A stretch of DNA of 64,000 bases from Longispora fulva. GTDB lineage: Bacteria > Actinomycetota > Actinomycetes > Mycobacteriales > Micromonosporaceae. Every line of letters begins with the position of its first letter. The stretch's first letter is position 1. The DNA lies in assembly GCF_015751905.1 (NCBI RefSeq), contig NZ_JADOUF010000001.1:2046001-2110000 (forward strand). Reading direction: 5' to 3'. The notes under the pieces were generated by a model. It was given only the letters and a program-made list of their open reading frames with translations, was not told the DNA's origin and did not search any database. Both the position numbers and the translations under genes were made by a program. Of the stretch, positions 28,088-36,126 are shown piece by piece.

Positions 28088-28947
28088 GCGTGTACCTCCA
28101 TCGTGGGCTGACTCATGTAGGCCAGGACGATGTCCTCCAGGCTGACCTGGCTGACCGTCCATTCGGGATCGCGGACCGGGGTGTCGGCGCGGACCAGCAG
28201 GGTGGTCTGCCGGTCGGTGTGGCTGGCCGAGACGACGCGCACGCCGGCCGGCGGGGCGTCCCGGCGGGCGCCGCTGAGCAGGTGGTGGGTAGCCAACAGC
28301 TCCTCGACCTCGCCGGCCACCCGGACCCGGGACTCGACGAGCATGACGAGGTAGTCGCAGACTCGTTCCAGGTCGGAGACCAGGTGCGAGGACATCAGCA
28401 CGCTGAACTCGTGCTCGGCGACGGCCTCCATCAGACTCTGCAGGAACTCCCGCCGCGCCAGGGGGTCGAGTGCGGCCACCGGCTCGTCGAGGATCAGCAG
28501 CTCGGGCCGTTTGGCGATGCCCAGGGTCAGGGCGAGCTGAGCGCGCTGGCCGCCGGAGAGCTGGCCAGCCTTCTGGGCCGGGTCCAGGCCCAGTTGGCGG
28601 ATCCTGCCGAGGGCGACCGCCTGGTCCCAGCCGGGGTTGAGCCGGGCTCCGAGCGTGAGGTGCTCGGCGACGGTCAGCGCGGCGTAGGTCGGGGTCTCCT
28701 GGGCGACGAAGCCGACCTTGGCGAGCTGCTCCGGCCGGGCCGCCGGGCGGCTGCCGAGGACCTCGATGCCGCCGGAGGTGGGGGCCATCTGGCCGACGGC
28801 CAGGTTGAGCAGGGTGGTCTTGCCGGCTCCGTTGGGCCCGACCAGCCCGACGACGTGTCCGGCCGGGATGTCCAGGGTGCACTCGGACAGGGCCCAGCGG
28901 GAGCCGTATTTCATGCCCAGCTGGTCGGTCCGGATCACAGAGGTCAC
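28084..28947 (-). CDS. ABC transporter ATP-binding protein
   Basis: 287 residues from GTG 28947, whose codon overlaps the regulator stop as GTGA. Walker A GPNGAGKTT near residue 37, Q-loop VAQETPTYAAL, ABC signature LSGGQRAQLALTLGIA, Walker B LLILDEPVAALDP and switch His in MSSHLVSDLE. The last 80 residues (GVRVVSASHTDRQTTLLVRA) form the extra C-terminal domain of the CcmA/YtrB-like subfamily. It powers the permease encoded directly downstream. Confidence 0.95.
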   Translation of the reverse strand: MTSVIRTDQLGMKYGSRWALSECTLDIPAGHVVGLVGPNGAGKTTLLNLAVGQMAPTSGGIEVLGSRPAARPEQLAKVGFVAQETPTYAALTVAEHLTLGARLNPGWDQAVALGRIRQLGLDPAQKAGQLSGGQRAQLALTLGIAKRPELLILDEPVAALDPLARREFLQSLMEAVAEHEFSVLMSSHLVSDLERVCDYLVMLVESRVRVAGEVEELLATHHLLSGARRDAPPAGVRVVSASHTDRQTTLLVRADTPVRDPEWTVSQVSLEDIVLAYMSQPTMEVHA

Positions 28948-29336
28948 TCTTTTTCCTCTTTCATAGGGGTACGGAACGTCGCCGCGAACAGGGCCTCGAT
29001 GCTCTCGTCGTCCAGCCCGGCCCGGCGGGCCCTGTCCAGCCAGCCGCGCAGCTCCTCGCGCAGCGGACCGTGCGCGGCGAGCGAGTCGCCGGTCAGCGTG
29101 GCGGTGATGAAGGTCCCGACGCCGGGCCGGGCGGACGCCAGCCCGTCGTGTTCGAGTTCGCGGTAGGCCTTGAGCACGGTGTTGGGGTTGATCGCCAACC
29201 GGGCCACCACCTCTTTGACCGTCGGCAGCTGGTCACCTTCGCGCAGCACGCCCAGTAGCAGCGCTTGGCGCACCTGCTGGACCAGCTGCATGTACGGCGA
29301 GACCCCGGACCGGCCGTCCAGATGGAACTCGATCAC
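28944..29336 (-). CDS. GntR regulator, YtrA subfamily
   Basis: 130 residues from GTG 29336 (GGAG upstream). Winged helix at 10-75: SPYMQLVQQVRQALLLGVL, GDQLPTVKEVVARLAINPNT, VLKAYRELEHDGLASARPGV. The effector part is very short (about 50 residues), which defines YtrA-type repressors that control adjacent ABC operons. First gene of a three-gene, stop-start-overlapping operon with the ATPase and permease. An inverted CTAG repeat just downstream of the presumed -10 suggests autorepression. Confidence 0.92.
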   Translation of the reverse strand: MIEFHLDGRSGVSPYMQLVQQVRQALLLGVLREGDQLPTVKEVVARLAINPNTVLKAYRELEHDGLASARPGVGTFITATLTGDSLAAHGPLREELRGWLDRARRAGLDDESIEALFAATFRTPMKEEKE

Positions 29337-29351
29337 CGGAACTCCATTCCA

Positions 29352-29395
29352 CTAGTTACCTAGCACAATAGACTCCTACGACACGCGATTGTCAA
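29352..29395 (-). promoter_or_regulatory. Promoter and candidate operator of the GntR-ABC operon
   Basis: On the minus strand TTGACA (29395-29390) is followed after 19 bases by TATTGT (29370-29365). The inverted repeat CTAG-GTAA-CTAG (29363-29352) covers the expected start site. The -35 is perfect; the spacer is long for sigma-A/HrdB promoters. Operator assignment is inferred from position. Confidence 0.55.
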
Positions 29396-29530
29396 GCGCC
29401 GCACTCGGCACTCGTCGTAGCGGCCACCCGCTGACCTGACAGCGGCGGCGGAGGAAATCCGTTCGTCGAAACCGCGTCCGACGTGGCAGGGTCGCAACGA
29501 TCATTTCTTGCCGGACGACAAGGTGGGCCG

Positions 29531-30130
29531 ATGCCGGTGCTGCGCCAGATCCACGCCGACTTCGACGCCACCACGATCGTGGTGTACCAGGCGTACCCGG
29601 CGGCGATCGCGGACGCGGCGCTGGCCGCCGGGCGGTTCGTGGCGCCGTTCTCGTTCACCCGCATGACCTGGATCAAGCCGTCGCTGCTGTGGCTGATGCA
29701 CCGCAGCAACTGGGCCCGCAAGCCCGGCCAGGAACGCATCCTGGCCGTCCGCGTCACCCGCGCCGGGTGGGAGCAGGCGCTCGCGCGGGCGGTCCTCACC
29801 GCGCCCGTGCCGGCGATCCACGGCAGCGCCGCCGCCTGGAACACGGCGTTCGACAGCGCTGACGTGCACGTGCAGTGGGATCCGGAGCGATCGCTGCGGG
29901 GAGCGGCGCTCAACCACTACAGCATCCAGGTCGGCGTCGGCCGCGCGTTGATCCGCGCCTACGCCGAGGACTGGGTCGTCGGCCTGACCGACCTCACGCC
30001 CACCGTCCGCAAGATCGACGCTCTTATCCGGGCCGGCCAGGCCGCCAAGGCCCAACGGCTGCTTCCCCCGGAGCGCCCCTACCCGCTCGACGCCGCGGTC
30101 GCCCGCCGCATCCAGGCCGACCGGGCGTAG
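29531..30130 (+). CDS. DUF4291 family protein
   Basis: 199 residues from ATG 29531 (AAGGTGG upstream). The text is characteristic of DUF4291: LRQIHADFDATTIVVYQAYP at the start, AGRFVAPFSFTRMTWIKPSL, WARKPGQERILAVRVTR, VQWDPERSLRG and LNHYSIQVGVGRALIRAY. The length is that of the family. Biochemical role not established; a nucleic-acid or nucleotide-related role has been speculated. Convergent with the gene at 30167; divergent from the GntR operon. Confidence 0.92.
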   Translation: MPVLRQIHADFDATTIVVYQAYPAAIADAALAAGRFVAPFSFTRMTWIKPSLLWLMHRSNWARKPGQERILAVRVTRAGWEQALARAVLTAPVPAIHGSAAAWNTAFDSADVHVQWDPERSLRGAALNHYSIQVGVGRALIRAYAEDWVVGLTDLTPTVRKIDALIRAGQAAKAQRLLPPERPYPLDAAVARRIQADRA

Positions 30131-30166
30131 GAGGGGACCAGCCAAGAGCGGTCCGTGGCGCGCGGC

Positions 30167-30916
30167 TCAGTTCCATCGCACCTGGGCGCTCGGGAGCGTG
30201 ACGGGAGGATCGTCGGACAGCCCGGCCAGCTCCAGGAGAAGGCGGTCGTGCCCTGCCACCGTGCCGATGGCCGGGCGTTGGTCGGGGTGGTTGCGGTAGT
30301 ACCAGAGGGTGTCGGCCAGGAACGCGGCGTGGGTGGCCAGCCGTCGGGCGCCGAGCTCGAACGGGGGCAGGCCGACAGCGTGGACGACGACGTCCGGCTC
30401 GGCGGGCCCGTACCCGATGAGGGTGATCCGGTCCCACGGGACCAAGACGCTGCCGACCTCGCGCCGCGACCGCACCCCGGCCGGGCTCAGTTCGACCCGC
30501 GGCCGTGGGACCCACGCCACGATGAGCGCGGCCACCACAGGCGGCGCGTACAGAGCCATTTCGGTGAAGCCGCGACCACGCAGGAGAGGTTGCGCGGCGA
30601 AGCAGGCCACGAAGCTGACCACGAACCCGCCGGCGACCGCGCGCCGGACCAGATGGGCGGGGGCCGTGAACCGGCCGCGCCCCACCACCAGCGCGCGGGT
30701 CGCCGGCGCGACCGGCGCCCAGTCGAACCACCGGTTCGCCAGGCCGAATCCGGCCAACACGACGACCGCGGGAAAGTAGCTGATCATGAACTGGTCGTCG
30801 GCGGGGGCCACCGACCAGGCCGCCAGATACAGCCCCACCGTGCACAGCGGTAGCCCCAGGAACACCGCGAGGCTGTGCAGGGTCGGGCGGAATCCAGCTG
30901 TGACCATGGACGCCAT
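30167..30916 (-). CDS. Membrane protein with C-terminal PH-like domain
   Basis: 249 residues from ATG 30916 (ATG 30907 is the alternative). Four hydrophobic helices in the first 130 residues (LAVFLGLPLCTVGLYLAAW, MISYFPAVVVLAGFGLA, VAGGFVVSFVACFAAQ, YAPPVVAALIVAWV). Then PRVELSPAGVRSRREVG, VPWDRITLIGYG and VHAVGLPPFEL, the beta pattern of bacterial PH domains (strand, polar turn, VPWDRI). Many actinomycete proteins share this helix-plus-PH build; none has a firm function. No operon partner. Confidence 0.75.
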   Translation of the reverse strand: MASMVTAGFRPTLHSLAVFLGLPLCTVGLYLAAWSVAPADDQFMISYFPAVVVLAGFGLANRWFDWAPVAPATRALVVGRGRFTAPAHLVRRAVAGGFVVSFVACFAAQPLLRGRGFTEMALYAPPVVAALIVAWVPRPRVELSPAGVRSRREVGSVLVPWDRITLIGYGPAEPDVVVHAVGLPPFELGARRLATHAAFLADTLWYYRNHPDQRPAIGTVAGHDRLLLELAGLSDDPPVTLPSAQVRWN

Positions 30917-31008
30917 GGTAGGGACCCACGAAGTTCCACGCTGCCCCGACGACCGAGGGCCACCGCCTGGCCCCGGGGTCGGCTGGGGCCGTGATTCCGC
31001 GCCCCGGG

Positions 31009-32235
31009 TCAGGCCACGGTGACCGGCAGGGTGGCCGGACCGCGGACCACCGTGGTGTTGCGTCGCCGGACCCGGCCGGCCAGCCGCAGCCCGGGCAGCC
31101 GCTCGGCCAGCGCCCGGATCGCCGCGACGGCCTCCAGCCTGGCCAGCGGCTGGCCGACGCAGTAGTGGACGCCGGCCGAGAACGCCAGGTGTTCGCGCTC
31201 GGGCACACGGTGGATGTCGAACACGGCCGGCCGGTCGTACACCTCGGGGTCGCGGCCGGCCGCGCCGATCAGCGCGAACACCATCTGGCCCGGCCGGACC
31301 GGCCGGCCGGCGAGTTCGAGGTGCTCGTAGGCGGTGCGGCTGGTCACCTGCACCGGCGGGTCCCAGCGCAGGGTCTCCTCCACCGCCTTCGGGGCCAGGG
31401 TCCGCGGGTCCGCACACAGGTCCGCCCACTGGTCGGGGTGCGACAGCAGGGCGAGCACGGTGTTGCCGATCAGGTTGACCGTCGTCTCGAACCCGGCGAC
31501 GAGGAGCAGAATGCACAGTGGAGCCAGCTCGTGCGGGGCGATCTGGTCGCCTTCGGCGGCGAGTACCCGGCTCACGATGTCCGGGCCCGGCGAGCGGCGG
31601 CGCAGCGCGAACAGCCCGTCGAGCAGCACCCGCAGCTCGGCGTCGGCGGTGGCCAGCCGGCCGGCCTGGCGCAGGGAGTGGATGCCGTCCAGCGCGCCGC
31701 CGATCACGGCGCCGTACCGGGTGAAGGTGGCGGTGTCAGCGTCGGGAATGCCGAGCAGTTCGGTGATCACGGCGATCGGCAGGGGCGCGGCGAATCCGGC
31801 CGTCAGGTCGAAGCGGGTGCCCGCCCGGTCCAGCAGCGTGTCGATCGTCCGGTCGATCATGGGCTGGTAGCCGGCCATCGCGCGGGGGCTGAACGCCGGC
31901 TGGGCCAGCCGCCGCAGGCGGGTGTGGTCGGGCGGGTCCATGCCCAGCATCGACAGGTCCAGCATCTCGTTGCCGGCGGCACGCACACTCAGCCGGCGTT
32001 CGCGCAGGGCGGCGTCGCACAGCGGATGGCTGGTCACGAGCCAGTTGCCGAGCCGGCTCAACCGCATCCCGCCGCCCTCACGCATCCGGTCGTAGATCCG
32101 GTACGGGTCGCGCCGGCCCTGCCGTAGCCGCAGCAGCGCCATGTCGTCGCGGCGCACGTGGCCGTGGAACCGGGTGGCCAGGCGCTGCCGTTGCAGAGAG
32201 AGTCCGAACCGGACGACGTCGGTCAGGGTGGTCAC
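31009..32235 (-). CDS. Cytochrome P450 (CYP, class I bacterial type)
   Basis: 408 residues from GTG 32235, overlapping the TetR stop as GTGA. I-helix LLVAGFETTVNLIG (oxygen-binding A-G-x-E-T-T), K-helix EETLRWDPPVQ (ExxR), and heme-binding FSAGVHYCVGQPLARLE with the Cys ligand. The meander GRDPEVYDRPAVFDIHR is normal. The region MDPPDHTRLRRLAQPAFSPR is typical of actinomycete CYP105/107-like enzymes. The usual heme motif is FGxGxHxCxG; here Phe-Ser replaces Phe-Gly. It needs a ferredoxin and reductase that are not next door. Substrate unknown; likely induced by the ligand of the coupled TetR. Confidence 0.95.
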   Translation of the reverse strand: MTTLTDVVRFGLSLQRQRLATRFHGHVRRDDMALLRLRQGRRDPYRIYDRMREGGGMRLSRLGNWLVTSHPLCDAALRERRLSVRAAGNEMLDLSMLGMDPPDHTRLRRLAQPAFSPRAMAGYQPMIDRTIDTLLDRAGTRFDLTAGFAAPLPIAVITELLGIPDADTATFTRYGAVIGGALDGIHSLRQAGRLATADAELRVLLDGLFALRRRSPGPDIVSRVLAAEGDQIAPHELAPLCILLLVAGFETTVNLIGNTVLALLSHPDQWADLCADPRTLAPKAVEETLRWDPPVQVTSRTAYEHLELAGRPVRPGQMVFALIGAAGRDPEVYDRPAVFDIHRVPEREHLAFSAGVHYCVGQPLARLEAVAAIRALAERLPGLRLAGRVRRRNTTVVRGPATLPVTVA

Positions 32236-32780
32236 GAGCGGGCTCCGATCCCGTGCAGGAGGGTGGCGAGCACCCGGTCGGTGGCATCGCGGGGCGCGAG
32301 GTGTCCGGTCCGGACGGACTCGGCGGCGACGTAGACCAGGGAGTAGAACGTCTGCTGGATCCACCAGTCGGGCAGGTCGGCGGCGAGCACGCCCCGGTCG
32401 CGGGCGGCGAGCAGCACCGCGTGGCCCCGCGCTTCGGCGGCCTCCCACCGGGTGCCGATCTCGCAGGAGTGGTCGAACGCCGGAGTACGCCACAGGAACG
32501 CCAGCTGCGGGCCGATCGGCACCATCGCGTCGGTGAGGGCCCGCAGCCCGCCGTCGGCGCTGTCGGTGTCGACGGCCGCGACAGCCTGCTCCCACAGGTC
32601 GATGGCCCGGTGTCCGACCGCAGTGAGCAGCGCGTCCCGGGTGGAGTAGTGCTTGTGCAGCGTGGTGCGGCTGATGCCGATCGCCTCGGCGACGTCGGCC
32701 AGGGCGGCGGCCGGGTCCGCGACGAGCACCGCGGCCGCGACGTCCAATAGCGACAGTCGAGACCGGATCTGAACAGTCAT
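32232..32780 (-). CDS. TetR family repressor of the P450 operon
   Basis: 182 residues from ATG 32780. Helix-turn-helix near residues 26-50: ALADVAEAIGISRTTLHKHY, then STRDALLTAVG. The ligand domain is all-helical with a Trp-rich end (LPDWWIQQTFYSLVYVAA). First gene of a two-gene operon; its stop overlaps the P450 GTG. A palindrome covers its start codon (see 32769-32795), which predicts tight autorepression of both genes. Confidence 0.92.
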   Translation of the reverse strand: MTVQIRSRLSLLDVAAAVLVADPAAALADVAEAIGISRTTLHKHYSTRDALLTAVGHRAIDLWEQAVAAVDTDSADGGLRALTDAMVPIGPQLAFLWRTPAFDHSCEIGTRWEAAEARGHAVLLAARDRGVLAADLPDWWIQQTFYSLVYVAAESVRTGHLAPRDATDRVLATLLHGIGARS

Positions 32781-32795
32781 GTTCAGGAATGTACA
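32769..32795. promoter_or_regulatory. Palindromic operator over the TetR start codon
   Basis: CTGAACA-GTCA-TGTTCAG (32769-32786) is a perfect 7-bp-arm palindrome that includes the ATG. A third half-site, TGTACA (32790-32795), pairs with the middle TGTTCA with one mismatch. Three spaced half-sites suggest two TetR dimers. Confidence 0.65.
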
Positions 32796-32828
32796 ACGGC
32801 GACGGCAGATCGGCCAGAGTGATGTCCG

Positions 32829-33008
32829 TCAGCGGCAGTCGGTGTGTGGCGCTTCGTCGCGAGGGTGGGCACGGACGGCCGGGTGGTCGCCGAGCAGGCC
32901 GGACGCGAGGCCCAGGTTGTTCAGGGTCGCGGCCTCGGCGGCCCGGTCTCCGGTCCGGCGGCGCAGGTCGAGCGCCCGCCGGTAGGCAAAGGCGTGATTC
33001 TGGCGGAG
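32829..33008 (-). pseudogene. TPR fragment of an AfsR-type regulator
   Basis: In one minus frame, ending at 32829, the text reads NHAFAYRRALDLRRRTGD, then RAAEAATLNNLGLASGLLGD before degenerating. This is the TPR consensus seen in the three SARP regulators of this window (compare LNNLGVAYGHIDQ in the gene at 947). No start, DNA-binding or NB-ARC part remains nearby, so it is the relic of a deleted regulator, lying between the TetR operator and the DJ-1 gene. Confidence 0.6.
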
Positions 33009-33060
33009 GTCGCCGTTAACGTCGCTGGCACGGTTCCGGCGCGCAGTGGAACCTGTGGTC

Positions 33061-33678
33061 ATGACTGAGACGAACCCGCCGATCACGTTCGGCGTGCTGG
33101 TGTACGACGACGTCGAGGTCCTCGACCTGGGCGGCCCGTTCGAGGTGTTCAGCACCGCCGGGCGCCTGGCGCGGACCTCCGACGGCGGACCGGCGACGAC
33201 GGTGATCACCCTGGCGCCCCGGCCCGGGACGGTGACGGCCCGCGGCGGCCTCCGCCTGGTGCCCGACCACACCGTCGCCGAGGATCCCCCGTTCGACATC
33301 CTCGTCGTGCCGGGCGGCGTGACGACGGCGGTGGAGTCCGACCACGCTCTGTCGGCCTGGCTGCGGCGCCGACACGCGACCGCGCGGTTGACCTTCGGCA
33401 TCTGCACAGGTGCGTTCCTCCTGGCGCAGGCCGGACTCCTGGACGGCCGCGCGGCGACCACGCACTGGGAGGACGAGGACGAACTCGCGGGGCGGTGGCC
33501 GGCCGTCGACGTCCGGCGGGACGTCCGCTGGGTCGACGACGGCGACATCGTCACCTCGGCCGGCATCAGCGCGGGCATCGACGCCAGCCTGTACGTGCTG
33601 GGCCGGCTCACGTCCGTGGACCTGGCCACCCGGACCGCACGCCAGATGGAGTACACCTGGCTACCGACGCCAGGATGA
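33061..33678 (+). CDS. DJ-1/PfpI family protein
   Basis: 205 residues from ATG 33061. Class I glutamine-amidotransferase-like fold: FGVLVYDDVEVLDLGGPFEV at the start, DILVVPGG, then FGICTGAFLLAQAGLLDGR with the nucleophile Cys at the elbow, ATTHW after it and VTSAGISAGIDASLYVL. The text is closest to the single-domain ThiJ/PfpI proteins related to isonitrile hydratase and GlxA. Its neighbour at 33766 has the same domain plus AraC helices, a tandem likely born by duplication. Substrate unknown. Confidence 0.9.
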   Translation: MTETNPPITFGVLVYDDVEVLDLGGPFEVFSTAGRLARTSDGGPATTVITLAPRPGTVTARGGLRLVPDHTVAEDPPFDILVVPGGVTTAVESDHALSAWLRRRHATARLTFGICTGAFLLAQAGLLDGRAATTHWEDEDELAGRWPAVDVRRDVRWVDDGDIVTSAGISAGIDASLYVLGRLTSVDLATRTARQMEYTWLPTPG

Positions 33679-33765
33679 CCGCCGTGCGGCCACCTGCCAG
33701 GACGGCCAGCGCCCCCGGATGAGAGGGTGGCACCGGGGCATCCTCTGATCTCGGGAAGGACCGGC

Positions 33766-34716
33766 ATGGCACATCACGTCGTGTGTGTCACCTTCGACGG
33801 GATCGCGCCGTTCGAGCTCGGCATCGTGGCGGAGGTGTTCGCGCTCCCGCGTCCGGAACTCGATGTCGACTGGTGGTACACCTTCACACTGTGCGCCGCC
33901 GTTCCGGGTCCGTTGCGCGCCACGGGTGGCTTCGACGTCCTCGTGCGTGAGGGCCTGGGTGCGGTGGGACGGGCCGACACCGTCATCGTGCCGAGCGTCC
34001 CGGACGTGCACGGTGACATTCCGCCCGAGGTCGTGCACGTGCTCCAGGCGGCACACGGGCGCGGAGCCCGCGTCATGTCCATCTGCACCGGAGCCTTCGC
34101 CCTCGCCGCGGCCGGCTTGCTGGACGGCCGGGAAGCCACGACGCACTGGCGGCACGCCGCACTTCTCCAGCAGCGCTACCCGGCGGTGCGCGTCAACCCG
34201 GGCGTCCTGTACGTCGACGACGCCGACGTCCTCACCTCCGCCGGCACGGCTGCCGGCATCGACCTGTGCCTGCACGTCATCCGCGGTGACCACGGGGCCG
34301 AGATCGCCGGCCGGGTCGCGCGCCGGATGGTCGTGGCCGCGCACCGGGAGGGCGGCCAGGCGCAGTTCGCCGAGCATCCCGTGGCCAGCGCCCCGCCGGA
34401 CGATCCGGTTGCGACCGCGATGAGCTACGCGGCCGACCATCTCGACCAGCGGCTCAGCCTGCACCGATTGGCGGAGATCACGCACCTGTCGGTGCGCCAG
34501 TTCGAACGCCGATTCACCCGTGCGGTCGGCGCGAGCCCAGGCCGGTGGGTCACCGAGCAGCGCATCCGGGCCAGCCAGCGGCTCCTCGAACGGCCCGACA
34601 TTCCCATCGACGCGGTGGCCCAACGGGTCGGTCTCACTCCGGCCGGCTTCCGGTTCCACTTCCGGGCCGTGGTCGGCGTGAGCCCGTCGGACTACCGCCG
34701 TCAGTTCCACTCCTGA
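33766..34716 (+). CDS. GlxA-type AraC regulator with DJ-1 domain
   Basis: 316 residues from ATG 33766 (GGAAGGA upstream). Residues 1-190 are a DJ-1/PfpI domain (VCVTFDGIAPFELGIVAEVF, SICTGAFALAAAGLLDGREA, TSAGTAAGIDLCLHV). Residues 215-316 are an AraC/XylS double helix-turn-helix (LSLHRLAEITHLSVRQFERR, SPGRWVTEQRIRASQRLLER, VAQRVGLTPAGFRFHFR). GlxA-like factors are pleiotropic regulators of development and metabolism in streptomycetes; the ligand is unknown. Tandem with the single-domain homologue upstream. Confidence 0.93.
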   Translation: MAHHVVCVTFDGIAPFELGIVAEVFALPRPELDVDWWYTFTLCAAVPGPLRATGGFDVLVREGLGAVGRADTVIVPSVPDVHGDIPPEVVHVLQAAHGRGARVMSICTGAFALAAAGLLDGREATTHWRHAALLQQRYPAVRVNPGVLYVDDADVLTSAGTAAGIDLCLHVIRGDHGAEIAGRVARRMVVAAHREGGQAQFAEHPVASAPPDDPVATAMSYAADHLDQRLSLHRLAEITHLSVRQFERRFTRAVGASPGRWVTEQRIRASQRLLERPDIPIDAVAQRVGLTPAGFRFHFRAVVGVSPSDYRRQFHS

Positions 34717-34821
34717 CCGGAAGGCCAAGCTTTTCCTTCGAACAGGTCATGATTCATGGTAGTAATGGCGTAATTCTGCCCTGATGTTTCGGTGCCCGTG
34801 ACCCGGCGGGGGTGCGTCGCG

Positions 34822-36069
34822 ATGAGTCCGACAGGTCGACGATGGTGGGCTGCCGTGGCCGCGGTCGCGTTGGCGACCCTCCTCCCCGGCTGCACCAGGG
34901 ACAAGGCCCAACCGAACCGCGCGACCCGCGGCGCCCAGGGCGACGCCGTCGTCGCGATGGCCCGTGACCACATGGCGAAGGACCACCTGCGGTCCGTCCT
35001 CTTGCGGGTGACGGTCGACGGAAAGGACGTGGCCACCGAGGCGCTGGGCGAGTCGCTCACCGGCGTGCCGGCCACCACGGCGATGCGGTTCCGCAACGGC
35101 GCGGTCGCCTTCGCCTACATCAGCACGCTGCTCCTGACGTTCGTCGACGAGAAGAAGGTCGGCCTCGACGATCCGGTCGAGCGCTGGCTGCCGACGCTGC
35201 CGGAGGCCGGCAAGGTCACGCTGAGGATGCTGGCGAACCACACCTCCGGGTACCCGGACTACGAGACCGACCCCGCGTTCCAGACCGCCTTCTACGCCGA
35301 CCCGTTCCAGTCCTGGAACTATGACCAGCGGCTACGGATCGCGTTCAGCCGCCCCCTGGTGTCCCCACCGGGCACCAACTGGAGTTACGCGCACACCAAC
35401 TTCATGGTTCTCGGCGAGATCCTCGCGAAGGTCGGCGGCAAGTCCCTGGACGTGCTGCTGCGCGAGAAGGTGTTGCAGCCGATGGGGCTGACCCACACCA
35501 CCGCGGCCGGCACCGGCGCGATCCCGGAGCCGGCGTTGCACGCGTTCAGCTCGGAACGCCGCCAGGTGCTGGGCGTCGCGGCCAAGACGCCCTTCTACGA
35601 GGAGACGACGTCCTGGAACGCCGACTGGGGCACCCCGACCGGGGCCAGCGAGACGTCCACCATCGAGGACCTGGACCGCACGGCGATCGCGGTGGGCACC
35701 GGCAGGCTGCTGTCGCCGTCGAGCTACCACGCGATGACCGACGAACACCTGCTGGGCTTCGGCCAGAAGCTGGACACCTGCGTGCCCTCGTGCTTCACCC
35801 AGGTGGTCGGGTACAACTACGGCCTGGGCGTGGTGCGCTCGGGCAACTGGCTGCTGCAGAACCCGCTGCTGGGCGGGTACGCCGCGACCACGGCCTACCT
35901 GCCCGCCGGCAAGGTCGCGATCTCGGTGGCCGTGACTTTCGGGCCCGGGGCGTTCGACTGCGAGGGCCACTACGCGAACGCCAGCGACCGGCTGTTCCGC
36001 GAGATCGGGGCCTCGTTGGCGCCGAACGACAGCCCTCCCCCGGCACCGCCGCCCGCCACGCCCTGTTGA
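34822..36069 (+). CDS. Beta-lactamase-fold lipoprotein lacking the SxxK nucleophile
   Basis: 415 residues from ATG 34822; GTG 34792 and 34798 are in frame but give a poor signal. LATLLPGC is a lipobox, so the protein is lipid-anchored. The fold is that of class C beta-lactamase/D-Ala-D-Ala carboxypeptidase relatives: KVGLDDPVERWLPTLP, VTLRMLANHTSGYPDY, VSPPGTNWSYAHTNFMVLGE, VLQPMGLTHTT. At the place of the SxxK motif (normally I-G-S-x-x-K) the text is RFRNGAVAFAYI, so both Ser and Lys are missing, and the YxN motif reads YAH. It is therefore predicted to be catalytically dead or to act by another chemistry, perhaps as a muropeptide or drug binder. Confidence 0.85.
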   Translation: MSPTGRRWWAAVAAVALATLLPGCTRDKAQPNRATRGAQGDAVVAMARDHMAKDHLRSVLLRVTVDGKDVATEALGESLTGVPATTAMRFRNGAVAFAYISTLLLTFVDEKKVGLDDPVERWLPTLPEAGKVTLRMLANHTSGYPDYETDPAFQTAFYADPFQSWNYDQRLRIAFSRPLVSPPGTNWSYAHTNFMVLGEILAKVGGKSLDVLLREKVLQPMGLTHTTAAGTGAIPEPALHAFSSERRQVLGVAAKTPFYEETTSWNADWGTPTGASETSTIEDLDRTAIAVGTGRLLSPSSYHAMTDEHLLGFGQKLDTCVPSCFTQVVGYNYGLGVVRSGNWLLQNPLLGGYAATTAYLPAGKVAISVAVTFGPGAFDCEGHYANASDRLFREIGASLAPNDSPPPAPPPATPC

Positions 36070-36126
36070 CCTGGACCGGCTGTCGTACCCTGTGGCGTCG
36101 TAGACCGGAACTTCGAGGGGACGAGT

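Noticed and set aside
27053-28882. A 609-codon frame spanning permease and ATPase
   Set aside because: Its first half is an out-of-frame reading of the ATPase gene; the real permease starts at ATG 28087 with an ATGA overlap.
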